A stretch of 64,000 nucleotides of DNA from Carya illinoinensis (Eukaryota > Streptophyta > Magnoliopsida > Fagales > Juglandaceae): assembly GCF_018687715.1 (NCBI RefSeq), contig NC_056755.1, positions 11,281,501 through 11,345,500 of the forward strand, written 5' to 3'. Position 1 is the stretch's first letter; every line of letters starts with the position of its first letter. Made by a program: the position numbers and the translations under genes. Below are positions 25,758-37,496 of the stretch, one piece after another. The notes beneath the pieces are model-generated. The model had not been told where the DNA came from. It did no database searches and was given only the letters and a program-made list of their open reading frames with translations.

Positions 25758-26225
25758 TTATCATGTAGATCAGTGACAACAATGAATTAATATTCTTGAG
25801 TACTACCACTACTATTTATATATAGTAATGTTGTTTTTAGTTGTGTCACATGCATTTGTACTTGCAAATTAAAGAGGACTTTTTCTTTCCACATCCTCCC
25901 CTTTCTCTCATGCAGCCATGCTGCAATTAATTAAATGATGATGATGATGATTATTATTATTATTATTATATGCGCTAAAATAAATTTTTTTATTTGTGAC
26001 TAATTATTTTATGTTAAAATGATTATTTTATACTAAAATGAGTCTAATTATTCTCATTACAAATAATCATTCTTATCACAAATAACATATCATAAAGCTC
26101 ATTTTTCTTATAGCAATGGTCGGTGATCAGATTATGAGCTAGGCTAAATCAAAGTTGATTATGAGCTAGGCTAAATCAAAGTTCTGTGCTAGCTATCTAC
26201 CTCTTATAAGAAGTTGAGTACTATT
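25758..26225. other. MADS 3' flank with short duplication
   Basis: Probable 3' UTR and spacer of the MADS gene. It includes aattaaag near 25867, a possible polyadenylation region, and an ATG/ATT trinucleotide run near 25936-25970. A perfect 27-bp tandem duplication lies at 26130-26156 and 26157-26183. Confidence 0.5.
26130..26183. repeat. Perfect 27-bp tandem duplication
   Basis: gattatgagctaggctaaat plus caaagtt occurs twice head to tail with no mismatch, 43 bp before the copia element. It is a recent slippage or repair scar. Confidence 0.95.
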
Positions 26226-26501
26226 TGTTAAGCTACTATTTGCAGCTCAGTCCATGTATGGAGCAATAAACATATCTACACCATCTAATAGCACAGAGAC
26301 CACTCAATCTCATACTCAAAAACTTGATATATAGTTACAACACATGTTTATTTGTAATTTATAATTTAATTACTAAATAGGATTAGAGTTGTATTGTAAC
26401 TTATCATCTCTAACTCTACTTATCAATTCAAGTTTATAAAATCACAAGATAGTCAGCAATAATTTCAAGCCGCCACACTCAATTCCTTTGCTTTCTTTAC
26501 A
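26226..26501 (+). repeat. Left LTR of the copia element
   Basis: 276 bp, TG...CA ends. It is shared with the right copy, including gtattgtaacttatcatctc and caattcctttgctttcttta. Confidence 0.92.
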
Positions 26502-26545
26502 TGATTTCCTGAGCCAAAAAGCTTTACTGCTCTCACAATCCTACA

Positions 26546-29500
26546 ATGGTTGCTTCCGCCTCCCTAGTTCCAGCTTTCCAAACTCCCAAGCTTGCACCTT
26601 TGATCTCTATCAAATTAAATTACTCCAATTATCTCCTATGGATTTCTCAATTCCTTCTAGTAATCTGTAGTCATAACCATAACCTTATGGGGATTGTCGA
26701 TGGGAGTGAGCCATGCCCATCAAAGTTTCAGGTTATTACTAATGGCAAACGAACCGATTCTCTCACACCAGAATTTGTTCTCTGGTATAAAATGACCAAT
26801 TTTTGTTAAGCTAGCTCAATGCTACTGTTTGAGAATGTGTTGTCCCTCGTTTATGGTCTCAACTCTTCTAAGCAAGTTTGGAACCTCTTTGCCTCTTGAT
26901 ATGCATCGCAATCCCGTTCTTGGGTTTCCCATCTGAAGCTACAACTCCAATCCATGCGACAAGGTTCTAAATCCTGTAGTAACTTCTCACAGCTTGCCAA
27001 AACTTTATCTGATCAATTGGCCATTATGGGGAAGCTAGCTATTGATGATGATCTTATCACCAATATAATCAGTGGTTTGAACTCCTATTACCATGCCTTT
27101 GCCACTTCTTATTCTTTTGCTACTTGAAATGCTTCTATCTCTTTTGATGAATTTCAGACTGAACTCTTGAATTTTGAAATATTGCTTGTTAACAATTAGT
27201 CATCTGGTAATAATACTGATGCTGGGATATTTGCTTTATTTTATCAAAAGAAAAGCAACCCTACCACAAGTAGCATTGCAATGGTTTTGCTAGGCCATCA
27301 CATTCTCAACAAAACCCACTCAAGTGGTCTTCCAACTCAAAGTTAACACAGCATTCTCCTAAAGATGATAGACCTAATCCACCTCATGCACCATGTCAAA
27401 TATGTGGTAAAAATGGGCACTGGGCTTTTGATTGTTTTCATTTTATGAATTTCTCTTATCAGGGATGACATCCCCCTTCTCAACTGGTTGCAATGGCTGC
27501 TAAATACTCAGACATAGGAAAAGAGTAGACCTGGTTAGCTGATAGCAGTGCCAACTCCCACATCACCTCTGATCTGCAGAACTTAACACTCAGTGAACCT
27601 TATACTAGTGGTGAGGAAGTCGCAGTTGGTAATAATAATTGTTTGCCTATCACCTCCATTGGTTCCTCTGTAGTTCATAACTCCTTTACATCCTTTCATT
27701 TAAAAGATGTTTTACACTGTCCCTCAGCTGCATCTAACCTTTTATCTATTCAAAAATTTTGTGAAGACAATCATTGTTGGTTTGCTCTAACATCTAAATT
27801 TTTGTTGTGAAGGACTATCTCACAGGGCATATTCTTTTACAAGGGCCAAGTAAGAACGGCTTATATCCACTTCATTTTCCCACCTCCATCAATAGAGCTC
27901 GCTTCTACACAGTCTTCCTTGGAGTCATCACTAATTCTTGCACATGGCATCATCGACTAGGGCATCCTACCTCTTCAATTTTAAGTTTGTTAAAATCTCA
28001 AAGTCTTGTTTTTGTCAAGGGTCATGTTCATTATCATTCTATATGTGATTCATGTCAACTTGCCAAGAGTAAGTCTCTTCCATTTTCTCTATCTACTAGA
28101 ATGTCCATTGTTTCTCTTGAAAAAATACATCTTGACATTTGGTGTTCTCCTATTAAATCCTTGAGTGGCTAAAAGTATTACATTACATTTATAGATAACT
28201 TCTCTCGCTTCACATGGATGTACCCTCTTCACAATAAGTCTGAAGCTTTAAATACTATACTGAACATCAATTTGATACAAAAATAAAGTCCTTTCAATCT
28301 GATGGCATTGGTGAATTTATTTCAACATAATTTGAACAATTCCTCACCTCTAATGATATTATACATCACATCTCATGTCCATACACCTCTCATCAAAATG
28401 GTGTTGCTGAGAGGAAACATTGCCACATAGTGGAAATAGGTTTAGCACTTCTTGCTCATTCCCATCTCCTTACTACCTTTTGGGTCGAATCATTTAATAC
28501 TATAGTGTATCTTATAAATCTAATGTCAACATCTCTACTACAAAATAGATCTCCCTACCAGGTTCTCACTACCAAAATTCAAGATTATTCTATTATAAGA
28601 ACATTTGATTGTGCTTGCTACCCTCTTCTTAAGCCATATAATACTTAAAAACTTCAATTTCATTCCATACAAAGTGTTTTTGTTGGCTACAATGCTAATC
28701 ATAGGGGGTATCGATGTTTAGACCCTATGACTCAGAGTCTATTTCAGCAGAAGTGTTGTATTTAATGAACAACTCTTTCCTACTCACCAATATGCTTGTT
28801 CCTTACTTGGTGGGTCCACAACTCATTCTGCTCCTATGGGATCTATCACGGTTTCAACTTCACACATTGAGGTACCACATTTCTTACCCTTTTCCTTTAA
28901 TGGCATTGATATTTCTTTAGACACCTCACTCTCTAATTTACCTGCTGCAACACCCCAGTCTACTTAATCATATCATGTTCCTGTCACTACCTCTTATCAT
29001 CTCTACTATTCTACAAAGTATCCTTTATGTGCTCTACAAACCTATACTGTCCCAACTACCTCTTCATCATTTCATCAAGCTATGAAATATCCTGAGTGGT
29101 ATGCTGCAATGGCTGAAGAGTTTAATACACTCCAACAATACTTGGACCTTATGTCCTCGGCCCCCCAACTGAAATATCATTAAAAATAAATGGGTCTATA
29201 AAGTCAAGCAACATGCTGATGGCTCCCTTGAGAGACTCAAAGCTAGGCTTGTAGCTGAGGGCTTTCAATAGCAAGATGATTTAGACTACATTGAGACATT
29301 TAGTCTAGTTATCAAGCCTACTACAATCTGCATGATTTTAGTTATTGCAGTACATTTTAATTGGCCATTACGCCAACTTGATGTTTCTAATGTCTTCCTA
29401 CATGGTCACTTAATAGAAGAGGTATTGATAGAGCAACCGGTTGGCTTTGTTGACCCCAAATATCCATAGCATGTCTGCCGTTTAAACAAAGCCTTGTATG

Positions 29501-30495
29501 GCTTGAAACAAGCCCCTCGAGCGTGGTTCCATTGATTTGCATATGTTTTATCTCAGTTTGATTTTATTGAATCAAACGTTGATTACTCTTTCTTTGTATT
29601 TTATAGACATGGTGTTCATACATTCTTACTCATCTATGTTGATAACATCATTATTACTGGTAATAACATGAATCTTATTCTCAATTTGATCACTTCCTTG
29701 CAACGAGACTTTATTGTCAAAGACTTGGGTCCACTTCACTATTTCTTGGGTCTCAAAGTCACAAGGAATTCTTATGGTATGTATCTTTCTCAATCTAAAT
29801 ACATATTTGATTTGCTACACCAATTCAAAATGGCAGGTGCCAAACTATGTGCATTGCTCTTGCTTTTAGTGTGAAGTTGTCTCAATCCTCAAGAGATCCT
29901 TTAGCAGATATCACCTCTTATAGACAGTTGGTTGCTATTCAATATCGCAGCCTCATAAGGCCTAAAATTTCCTTCACAGTGAATCAACTATGTTAGTTTT
30001 TACATACTCCTACAACTGATCATTGGTCCATTGCTAAACAGGTGTTGCGTTATCTCAAAGAATCTATCCATCATCGCCTCTTTTTTAGCAAAGGGTTTCT
30101 CAACCTTAATGCTTTTTGTGACTCTGATTGGGCTGGCTCAATTGATGATCAACGCTCCACCACAGGATATGTTGTTTTTCTTGGACCTTGTTTGGTTTCT
30201 TGGAGTGCTAAAAAGCAATCAGTGGTGTCAAGATCCTTCACTGAATCCGAATATTGCTCTATGATTGTAGCAATCACTGAACTGTATTGGTTGTGAATGC
30301 AACTTTGTGATCTTCATTTACCACTTCCATTAGCACCTATACTATGGTGTGACAACTTTGATGCCCTCTCTTTGGCTATGAATCCTATCTTTTACGCACG
30401 AACCAAACACATTGAAGTGTATTTCTACTTTATTAGTGAAAAGTACTCAATTGAGATATCAGCTTATAATTCATCTCCATTAATGCTCAGCTAGC
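26546..30495 (+). pseudogene. Copia gag-pol polyprotein, many stops and frameshifts
   Basis: Recognisable pieces in order: a gag start (26546, MVASASLVPAFQTPKLAPLI); a zinc knuckle CQICGKNGHWAFDC near 27395-27440; a protease WLADSSANSHITSD near 27537, with DSGA altered to DSSA; an integrase zinc region with WHHRLGHPTSSILSLL and later CDSCQLAKSKSLPF; a reverse transcriptase with LNKALYGLKQAPRAWFH and YVDNIIITG, where the normal YVDD has lost one catalytic Asp; and RNase H with DSDWAGSIDDQRSTTGYVVF and KQSVVSRSFTESEYCSM. At least ten in-frame stops or shifts lie between them. None of the partial frames should be taken as host genes. Confidence 0.92.
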
Positions 30496-30587
30496 TAATC
30501 TATTCACCAAAGGATTGACAAGTGCACACTTCTTGTTTCTTCGCTCCAAACTGATGATCTATGAACGTACCCTCAGTTTGCAGGGGA

Positions 30588-30872
30588 TGTTAAACTACTA
30601 TTTGTATCACAACCCACGTATATAGCAACAAACACATCTACACCAATTGACAACACATAGACCACTCAATCTCTAACTCTAATCTCTAACTCAAACACTT
30701 GATAGTTATAGCACATGTTTATCTGTAATTTATAATTTAAATACTAGATAGGATTATAACTGTATTGTAACTTATCATCTCTAACTATACTTATCAATTA
30801 AAGTCTATAAAATCACAAGATGGTCTGCAATAATTTCAAGCTGCCACACTCAATTCCTTTGCTTTCTTTACA
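30588..30872 (+). repeat. Right LTR of the copia element
   Basis: 285 bp. It begins directly after the purine-rich tract caggggat and is followed by the CTATT target duplication. Confidence 0.92.
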
Positions 30873-30877
30873 CTATT

Positions 30878-31559
30878 GAGTAAGAAGCTCACGCGTAGTA
30901 CTCTGCAACAAAGCATTATATATGCATACAAATATATATATATATATATATATATATTAATGTGGATATGTAAAAAATGATCCCATTCTTTTATGAGTTT
31001 ATACTTATAAACAGAGACTATTAAAGATTGGAATTGATTTTCTCCTTCGACAACAAACCAATAAAAAAAAGAATCTGTTGTTTCTTTGCATGATCAGAAT
31101 AATGCTTGATCTAGTTCTGATCAATGATTAATGCAATGAATTGAGCTTGATGACTAAGATTTAAGAATATCGTGGTTAAGAAAATCAAAGTAAATTAAAT
31201 AATGCAGAATGTGGTTATTATATATGGTTATGTAAAGTAAAGTAATTAAATCGTGCAAAATGGGCTTACTCACAATCAACACTATGATTAGCTTTCATAG
31301 GCAAAGAAAGAAATAAAGTATGAGACAAATTTAATGCCCTCAAACACCATGCATATACCTAAATATTGCTACTTGTTGATCATGCAAACACTATAATTAG
31401 TACACAACTTGCATGTTTGGGATTTGGGAGAGGAACACCAATTCATACTTCATATAGTATTCTCAAGTTAGCAAAAGACTTGAATCCATACGAAACATAT
31501 CCTTCAACTTAAAAATCATTCAACGTATAGGATTAGGATTGAAATGTTGTGCTAATGAT
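30878..31559. other. Intergenic DNA, no gene seen
   Basis: AT-rich, with a (TA)n run near 30930-30957. No coding signal was recognised. Confidence 0.5.
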
Positions 31560-31658
31560 ATGTTTAACACCCCGCCGACCTTTTTGCACGACCTGTCTCA
31601 AGGAAGCTAGGGGACCTGGAGTGCTAGAAAACACCTCTAATGTCAAAGTTAGTTTTAT

Positions 31659-31731
<73 letters not shown>

Positions 31732-33130
31732 GTTAACATATGAGTTTGAATTGTACCTTTATCAAGGCTTTTATACTCCCATTTTTAGGGTGGGTTCTTG
31801 TTCCCTTTGTGCTTGGGATGTCCACCCCCTGTTCTGGGCAGCACATCCTTGCATTTAATGCGGCAGCTCTTGCAAAGACGAGATCTCGACCCATATTGGG
31901 TCATGTAATGCAACATGGTTGAAGGTGTGCTTGTGTGAATGATGTCCCATCTTTTCTGTACTGGTTTGGGACTTCTTCTCGCCATTCACTAGACCCTTGA
32001 CATATGGGCTTTTGGCCTTGGCAAAGTGGATAGGGTCTAGCCTGGCGAGAGACAAATATGTCTTTCTAGTTACCCCGCAAATTTCCGCCATGTGGGTGTG
32101 ATGAGGATTTTTATCACCCACGACCATTTTGTCCTCATCTTCATGAATTTCCTCAGTGTTACACATTCCCACATCCTGGGATAGGGCATGACAGTTTTGT
32201 AACCATGTTTTATCACACTGCATGGATTTCGAAAACTACCAATGACATGCTTGTTCTAGGTACACCTGTCAACCCTTCATTGGGGTCACTCGACTGTTGA
32301 CTAACCCTTATTTAAACTCCATCCCTGTTCTTCAAACATCTTCTACCCCGCTTCAGACCTTACTCCCTTCTTCTTCCTGTGCTTTCTCTAGAAACCCTAA
32401 CTCCTTTCTTCTTCTCCTTGCTCCTTCATCTCGTCTTCAATGACTTCCAAAAATGCTTCTTGGTTCTCTTAAAGGGGCTCAAGTTCACCTCGCCACAACA
32501 AATCTCCGAAAAGGTTGAAATATTCTTCCCATTGTAACCCTCCTTATTATGAAAGGTATGGTTGTTCCTCCACCAATAGTTTGAAGGACCTCAGGGAGTT
32601 GAGGGATAAATATAGGACCCCAAACTTAGTTGTCTTGGAGACCGTTGGTGCCCGTCGCGGGGCTGCTGACTCAAAGGGGTTCGTTGAGATGGTTGCTCTG
32701 CAGACCAGCACCTTTTCGAGCAGGCTGAGACTCACTTTCTGTTACAATGTTCTAGATTATTTGAGAATCGCTCTTGCCCAGCTGCACCCCAATGCGTGGA
32801 GGATCCTGATATCATGCTATATCATATGATGCACGGTTTTAGAAGTTGTTGGTGAGGACTATTCGAATCTAATCGCCCGAGAGTTCTTATTTACTCACAG
32901 GATCCAATCCTTGGAGGGCAACATTTGCAAATTCTACTCCTGCTCCAAATATTGAGTTGTGCGATTTTGAGGGTCGTTATTCCAATGCCAAAAACTAGCA
33001 ATGCAAGTTCTTTGTTGTATGTGGTGAGAGATGGGAATTTCCTGGAAAGTCTTCAACCGAGAATAACTTATCCTAGTTGTGTGGGGAATCTTCCTCAACT
33101 ACAAGGGGATAATCATGGCTCTCTCTGAGC
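31560..33130 (+). mobile_element. Relic of a plant gypsy-type transposon with a Transposase_28-like domain
   Basis: The frame at 32515-32829 reads YERYGCSSTNSLKDLRELRD, then RLRLTFCYNVLDYLRIALAQLHPNAWRILISCYII. The block QLHPNAWRIL..CY is the mark of the plant 'putative gypsy type transposon' family (PF04195). After a TGA where relatives carry Trp, the same frame continues EVVGEDYSNLIAREFLFTH and CKFYSCSKY; the following region to about 33100 reads as broken pieces of the same protein. The moderately GC-rich stretch 31735-32500 upstream contains a TATA-like cccttatttaaactcc at about 32306 and is probably leader or LTR of the same element. Its boundaries were not resolved. Confidence 0.55.
31662..31726. 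repeat. (GA)n microsatellite
   Basis: About 32 uninterrupted GA units. Confidence 0.97.
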
Positions 33131-35159
33131 GAGAAAAAGTATGTATATAAGTGCTTTACTCCTAAGCGGGAAAGTTAGCCTCTTTATTTTTGGAGCCCCA
33201 AAAATATATAATTTTACAAATTCATTTTATTTAAATGATTTTGTCTCCTAGAAATATTTATTAAGATTAATCATCGTATTTATGTTAAAAACTCTATTTA
33301 TGTAGATGACCTTATTTTTCTTGAAAATATTTATCAAAACTCATCATTTTATTTTATAAAGAAATATAATATATTTTTATCAATAAAACAAAGTTGAATG
33401 TTAAATATAATCTCACTCCATTTTATTTTCATCTCTCTACTTCTTTTGTTTAATTTATTTTTCATTTTTTTCTATGTTTAATCTCTATCCATGGATAGTG
33501 TTGTAAAACAAAACCTGGGAAACCAGTGAACCAATTGAATCCGTGGGCTCAATTAGGTTTTGAACTAGTCCAGCCTAGTACCAATTCCTAATTAACAAAA
33601 CCGGTTGAAATTGGTTCTGGTACCGGTTTTGGATTTTAGAATACCAATTCAAACCGAGCTGAACCGATATATATATATATATATATATGCATATAAATTA
33701 TGTTTAGATTTTTTTATATTATATATATATATAATTTATATGGGTTTTATATTATATACAATTTTTTTATGTTATATTTTTTATGTTATATTATATATAT
33801 ATATGCTAAATTGTTAATTAATATAACATTAAATCTTAAGATCGCCTATTAATCTTGTAACACAAAATTAATACAACATTTAATATAATATAAAATTAAT
33901 CTTATAAATCTTAATATAACATTTTATTATGATCTAACATAAATTAATCTAATAATTTTTTATATAACATATAAATTTTAATTTTTTAACATTAATATAA
34001 GATAAAATGAGGGATATGAGTCAATCACTTCCTAAATTTTTTTTGGAGTATGATTTTGTTTACCTGCAAAACCAGAAAAAAAAGGTCGGACTGGATAGAA
34101 ATTGAAAAAACTGATAGTTCCAATTTCAGTAATAAATCGGTCCGATATCGATTCTTAAATTTTTAAAAATAGTATATATCTATAGTTTTAAAAAATATCC
34201 AAATTCTGATGGATTATCTCCTACCATGGATTAAAGTTAGTAACCCAAGTTGTGTATATCTTAAAATATGAACAAGTGGTGCTCTTAATATATCTTAAAA
34301 TGCTATGCATGTCATAAGAAATTAATGTTTATACAAGCAATTTTAACGTTATGGCATGTCATAATAAGTTAAGAGTATCACCTAACTATATTCCGTGGCT
34401 ACTTAATAATTTTCCTTGTTCAAGAGCAAATGATCATATTGGCGATTTCTTTTCATGTATTTGGGAATAAACTATACTCAAATTGAAAAAAAGAAATGAT
34501 AATTTGAATTTGCTATGAAACTTGTTACCATGCAATATATACACATATAAATGAGCCTATGCCAGTGAGTCTTCTACAACATGGCAATCCATCAATCAAT
34601 GAGACTGGTACCATGCTTGTTAAAATATATAATATGTTTGCTCTTTTAAATGGATGACATTTGTTTTCTTTCTTTGTTGTTGACATTAACAATCTTCTTG
34701 GAAATTTCGTGAAATTGTGCTTATGTTCTAGTTTAAAAAAATTTTAAAATTGAAAAAAAGAAGGTAAATAAGTGCAAAACTATAAATATGCATTGCTTTG
34801 TAAAGAAAGATTTCCTCTCCGGTTCTTAGAGGGAGTCCGCATTTATTTATAAATGATTATAAAGTAGTATTTGATTGCATCTCTAATTCTACATGTTTAT
34901 CAAGATTATATAGGGTTAGTTTGAAGGCTCATCACCTTGCTTGTTTCCTTCAATTTTAGCCTTATCACTTGCATGCAGGTTGTTTGAATTGTGAGTTATC
35001 TTCATCATGATATGATCCATCAAGGAGAGAAAAAAAAAAAATAGGATAATAAAGGTCCTCTCGTAAAGCACAAGTCACTCTAGAATCAATCCTAAGTTGA
35101 GTGAAAGTTGCATTGTCTATGTAGGTGTTTCCTTCTTCAAATTATTATTCTTTGCTCAA
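33131..35159. other. AT-rich intergenic DNA with a decayed CCGGTT-type repeat
   Basis: No gene was recognised. Between about 33490 and 34160 the flanks carry accggtt/ccaattgaa/ggtaccggttttgg and, further right, ggtccgatatcg around a very AT-rich core. This resembles the better preserved MITE at 38261-38917, but clear ends and a target duplication were not found. Confidence 0.35.
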
Positions 35160-36040
35160 TATAATATACATATATAAATTTATTTAAAAATTAAGATTGG
35201 CATCTATCAAATTTAGGTTTAATTCTACAAAAATTAATCAAGTCCATTTAAATAAATGAAAAAGATAATAATAAATACTAATGAGTCTCGGTCCGGATGA
35301 CTTTAGTAATCTTGTTAGGGAAGTGTTAAGTAGCTAAGCCCATCAATTTTCTTCAATAAAGAGTAGTGAAGCCCATGTTTTGGGGGGTAGGCTTTGAGAG
35401 AGAGAGAGAGAGAGAGAAGCATTAGGCTTTGAGGTTTTTCCACTCTTTTGGAGGTTGGACTTATTCTTTGCTACATGAGATATACTGAAACGAGTCTAGG
35501 CTAGTGATGAGCCATCATCAATTACTAGAGTACAACCATGGTCATAACTCTTTTCTCCAACTTGTCCAAAATAAAATCTTAAAGGGAAATGTTTACATGA
35601 TGTGTGCAAAGAGCTCTCTAATATCCTAGAATTGACAGTTATAAAAAGGATTTTATTTCGCAATAAGGACATATGTGTGTGTTACATATAGAGGTAATAA
35701 TGTTGCTGTGTAGGATACAAAATTCAAATACAAAATATAATTAAGATGGCTGAAAAGAATGAAATCATATGTGCATTATGAAATATTCATTAGCCATAGT
35801 GACCGAGGAGGATTTCGAGAATTAATAGGGCATGTAGTTGTCACAAAAATGGCTTATTCTTTTTCCTTTTCTTGACAATTATAAGGAGATTGTAAAAAGT
35901 AACACTATTTTTTCTTTTTCTTTTTGTTTTTTAATTGTTTTAAACTTTCAAACTTTTGGGGATTGTTTTTTTTATAAGATTATGGAGGACTCTAGAGTGT
36001 TATCCTTACGGTTTTCTTTTAGGGACTCCAAACAACATAA
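35160..36040. repeat. Segmental duplication copy 1 (3' flank of receptor-kinase gene A)
   Basis: 35160-36040 aligns with 58265-59071: ggcatctatcaaat..taggttt, cccatgttttggggggt, a GA-rich run and taggctttga. Its right half (35690-36035) also aligns with 52470-52840, sharing ggtaataatgttg-like, caaaatataattaa, catgtag, aaaaatggctta and cttttagggactccaaac. The shared block always lies downstream of kinase sequence or its relic, so this is duplicated gene-flank DNA. Confidence 0.75.
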
Positions 36041-36363
36041 GGCCTTGGAACCAATGCAACGGCCTCTTGACCTTTCAGGAGCGCTTTACAATGAGTAATA
36101 TATGCAAAATTCAAGAAGCAAGTGAAGACCATCATTAAGTTAAAAATGAATAATAGAATTGTATCTTGTCAAATTCGTTAATGAAGTATGAGCAAACAAA
36201 ATTTCTAAGTAAAAGATAATAGGAATAAGGAAAGCAATCACAGAAAAAGGAATGCGAAATTCTTACATAATAATATGAAGCATTTTTTAGCTGTCCAATA
36301 TTACAAGATTTCCTTTTTGGTTAGGGCTACTAGCTTCCCCATGTAAAATCCACAATCAACATA

Positions 36364-37496
36364 TCAATTACTTCGGATCGACGATTGAGTATATTGACTT
36401 GATTGAATTGACGAGAAAGTTTGATTTGAATTGTCTTCAAGATCCTCTGGTTCTCTCTCCACTAATGATAGAAAAGGCTTGGGAGGTATTTGTAAACTTT
36501 CAATACCTCCTTCAAGCATTTCTACAACTTTATTCATTGAAGGACGATCACTAGGTTTCATCTGTATACACCACAAAGCAACTACAATTATCTGCTTGGC
36601 TATTTTCTTTTCCTCTTCTGTGGCATTTTCTATTCTTATGCCATTTTCATCTTGCACTTCCTCATAGACACAAGTGGGAAAGTATTTACTTGATTGGTCT
36701 GCAATTGCATTAAAGTTCTTTCGCTTACCCATCATGTCCATCAATAACATTCCAAAACTATAAACATCAACTTTGTACGAGATGCTTCCAATATTTTTGT
36801 AGCACAACTCAGGGGCCATGTATCCTAACGTCCCCCTTACAGCAGTTAAAGAAATAGTATTGTCATCCATATGATACAATTTTGCTAGACCAAAGTCAGA
36901 AACCTTAGGAGTAAAGTCTTCGTCAAGAAGAATATTGTGAGGCTTGATATCAAAATGCAGAATCTGCATTTGACATCCTCGATGCAAATACTCAATACCA
37001 TGAGCTACTCCCAAAGCTATATTATACATTTTCTCATAGCTTAGAAGAATACTTCCTTCTTGTGAAAAAATGTATTTATTGAGAGACCCATTGGGCATAA
37101 ACTCATATATAAGAGCACGTTTTGATCCCTCAACACAAAAGCCAATTAGTTGAACTACATTAATATGATGAATCCTTCCAATTGTTGCAACTTCACTGAT
37201 AAATTCTTGCCCATTAGCTTTGGACTTACCTAACATCTTTACAGCTACAAGTCGGCCACTTCTAAGTGTTCCCTTAAAGACAGTGCCATAGCCTCCTTCA
37301 CCTAGTTTATCCTTAAAATTTTTGGTCATTTTCCTAATTTCTGAGTACGAATACCTTATTGGCATGAGATTATTGTTATTTTGTAAAAATTCTTCAATGA
37401 TGTCAAACGCCGATAAATGTCTCCTACGCCATTTATATATCAAGAATCCAATCACAAATGGGGTCGCCATTATAATTTTTGCTCCATGGAATAGTC
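36364..37496 (-). CDS. Gene A last exon: transmembrane end and kinase domain
   Basis: After the acceptor ATAG at 37500-37497 the exon encodes a hydrophobic stretch ([14 protein letters not shown]) followed by stop-transfer KWRRRH, then the LRK10L hallmark [12 protein letters not shown]. The kinase runs from [13 protein letters not shown] (glycine loop), VAVKML (ATP lysine), [15 protein letters not shown] (catalytic loop; HFD replaces HRD, so non-RD), VSDFGLAKL (metal binding) and GTLGYMAPE (activation segment end) to [16 protein letters not shown] Ser/Gln-rich tail closes it. All catalytic residues are present. Non-RD kinases are often immune receptors in plants. Confidence 0.95.

Larger units (their letters stand above)
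26226..30872 (+). mobile_element. Complete but dead Ty1-copia retrotransposon with CTATT target duplication
   Basis: The LTRs at 26226-26501 and 30588-30872 both start TGTTAA(G/A)CTACTATTTG and end CTTTCTTTACA. CTATT flanks the element at 26221-26225 and 30873-30877. A degraded initiator-Met primer site (tgatttcctgagcca) follows the left LTR, and a purine tract (caggggat) precedes the right one. The LTRs differ at many positions and by small indels, roughly 85 percent alike by eye, so the insertion is old. Domain order protease, integrase, reverse transcriptase, RNase H is the copia order. It lies in the same orientation as the MADS gene, about 470 bp past its stop codon. Confidence 0.93.

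Noticed and set aside
27807..28172. 121-codon frame that could look like a single gene
   Set aside because: It is the integrase zinc region of the dead copia element.
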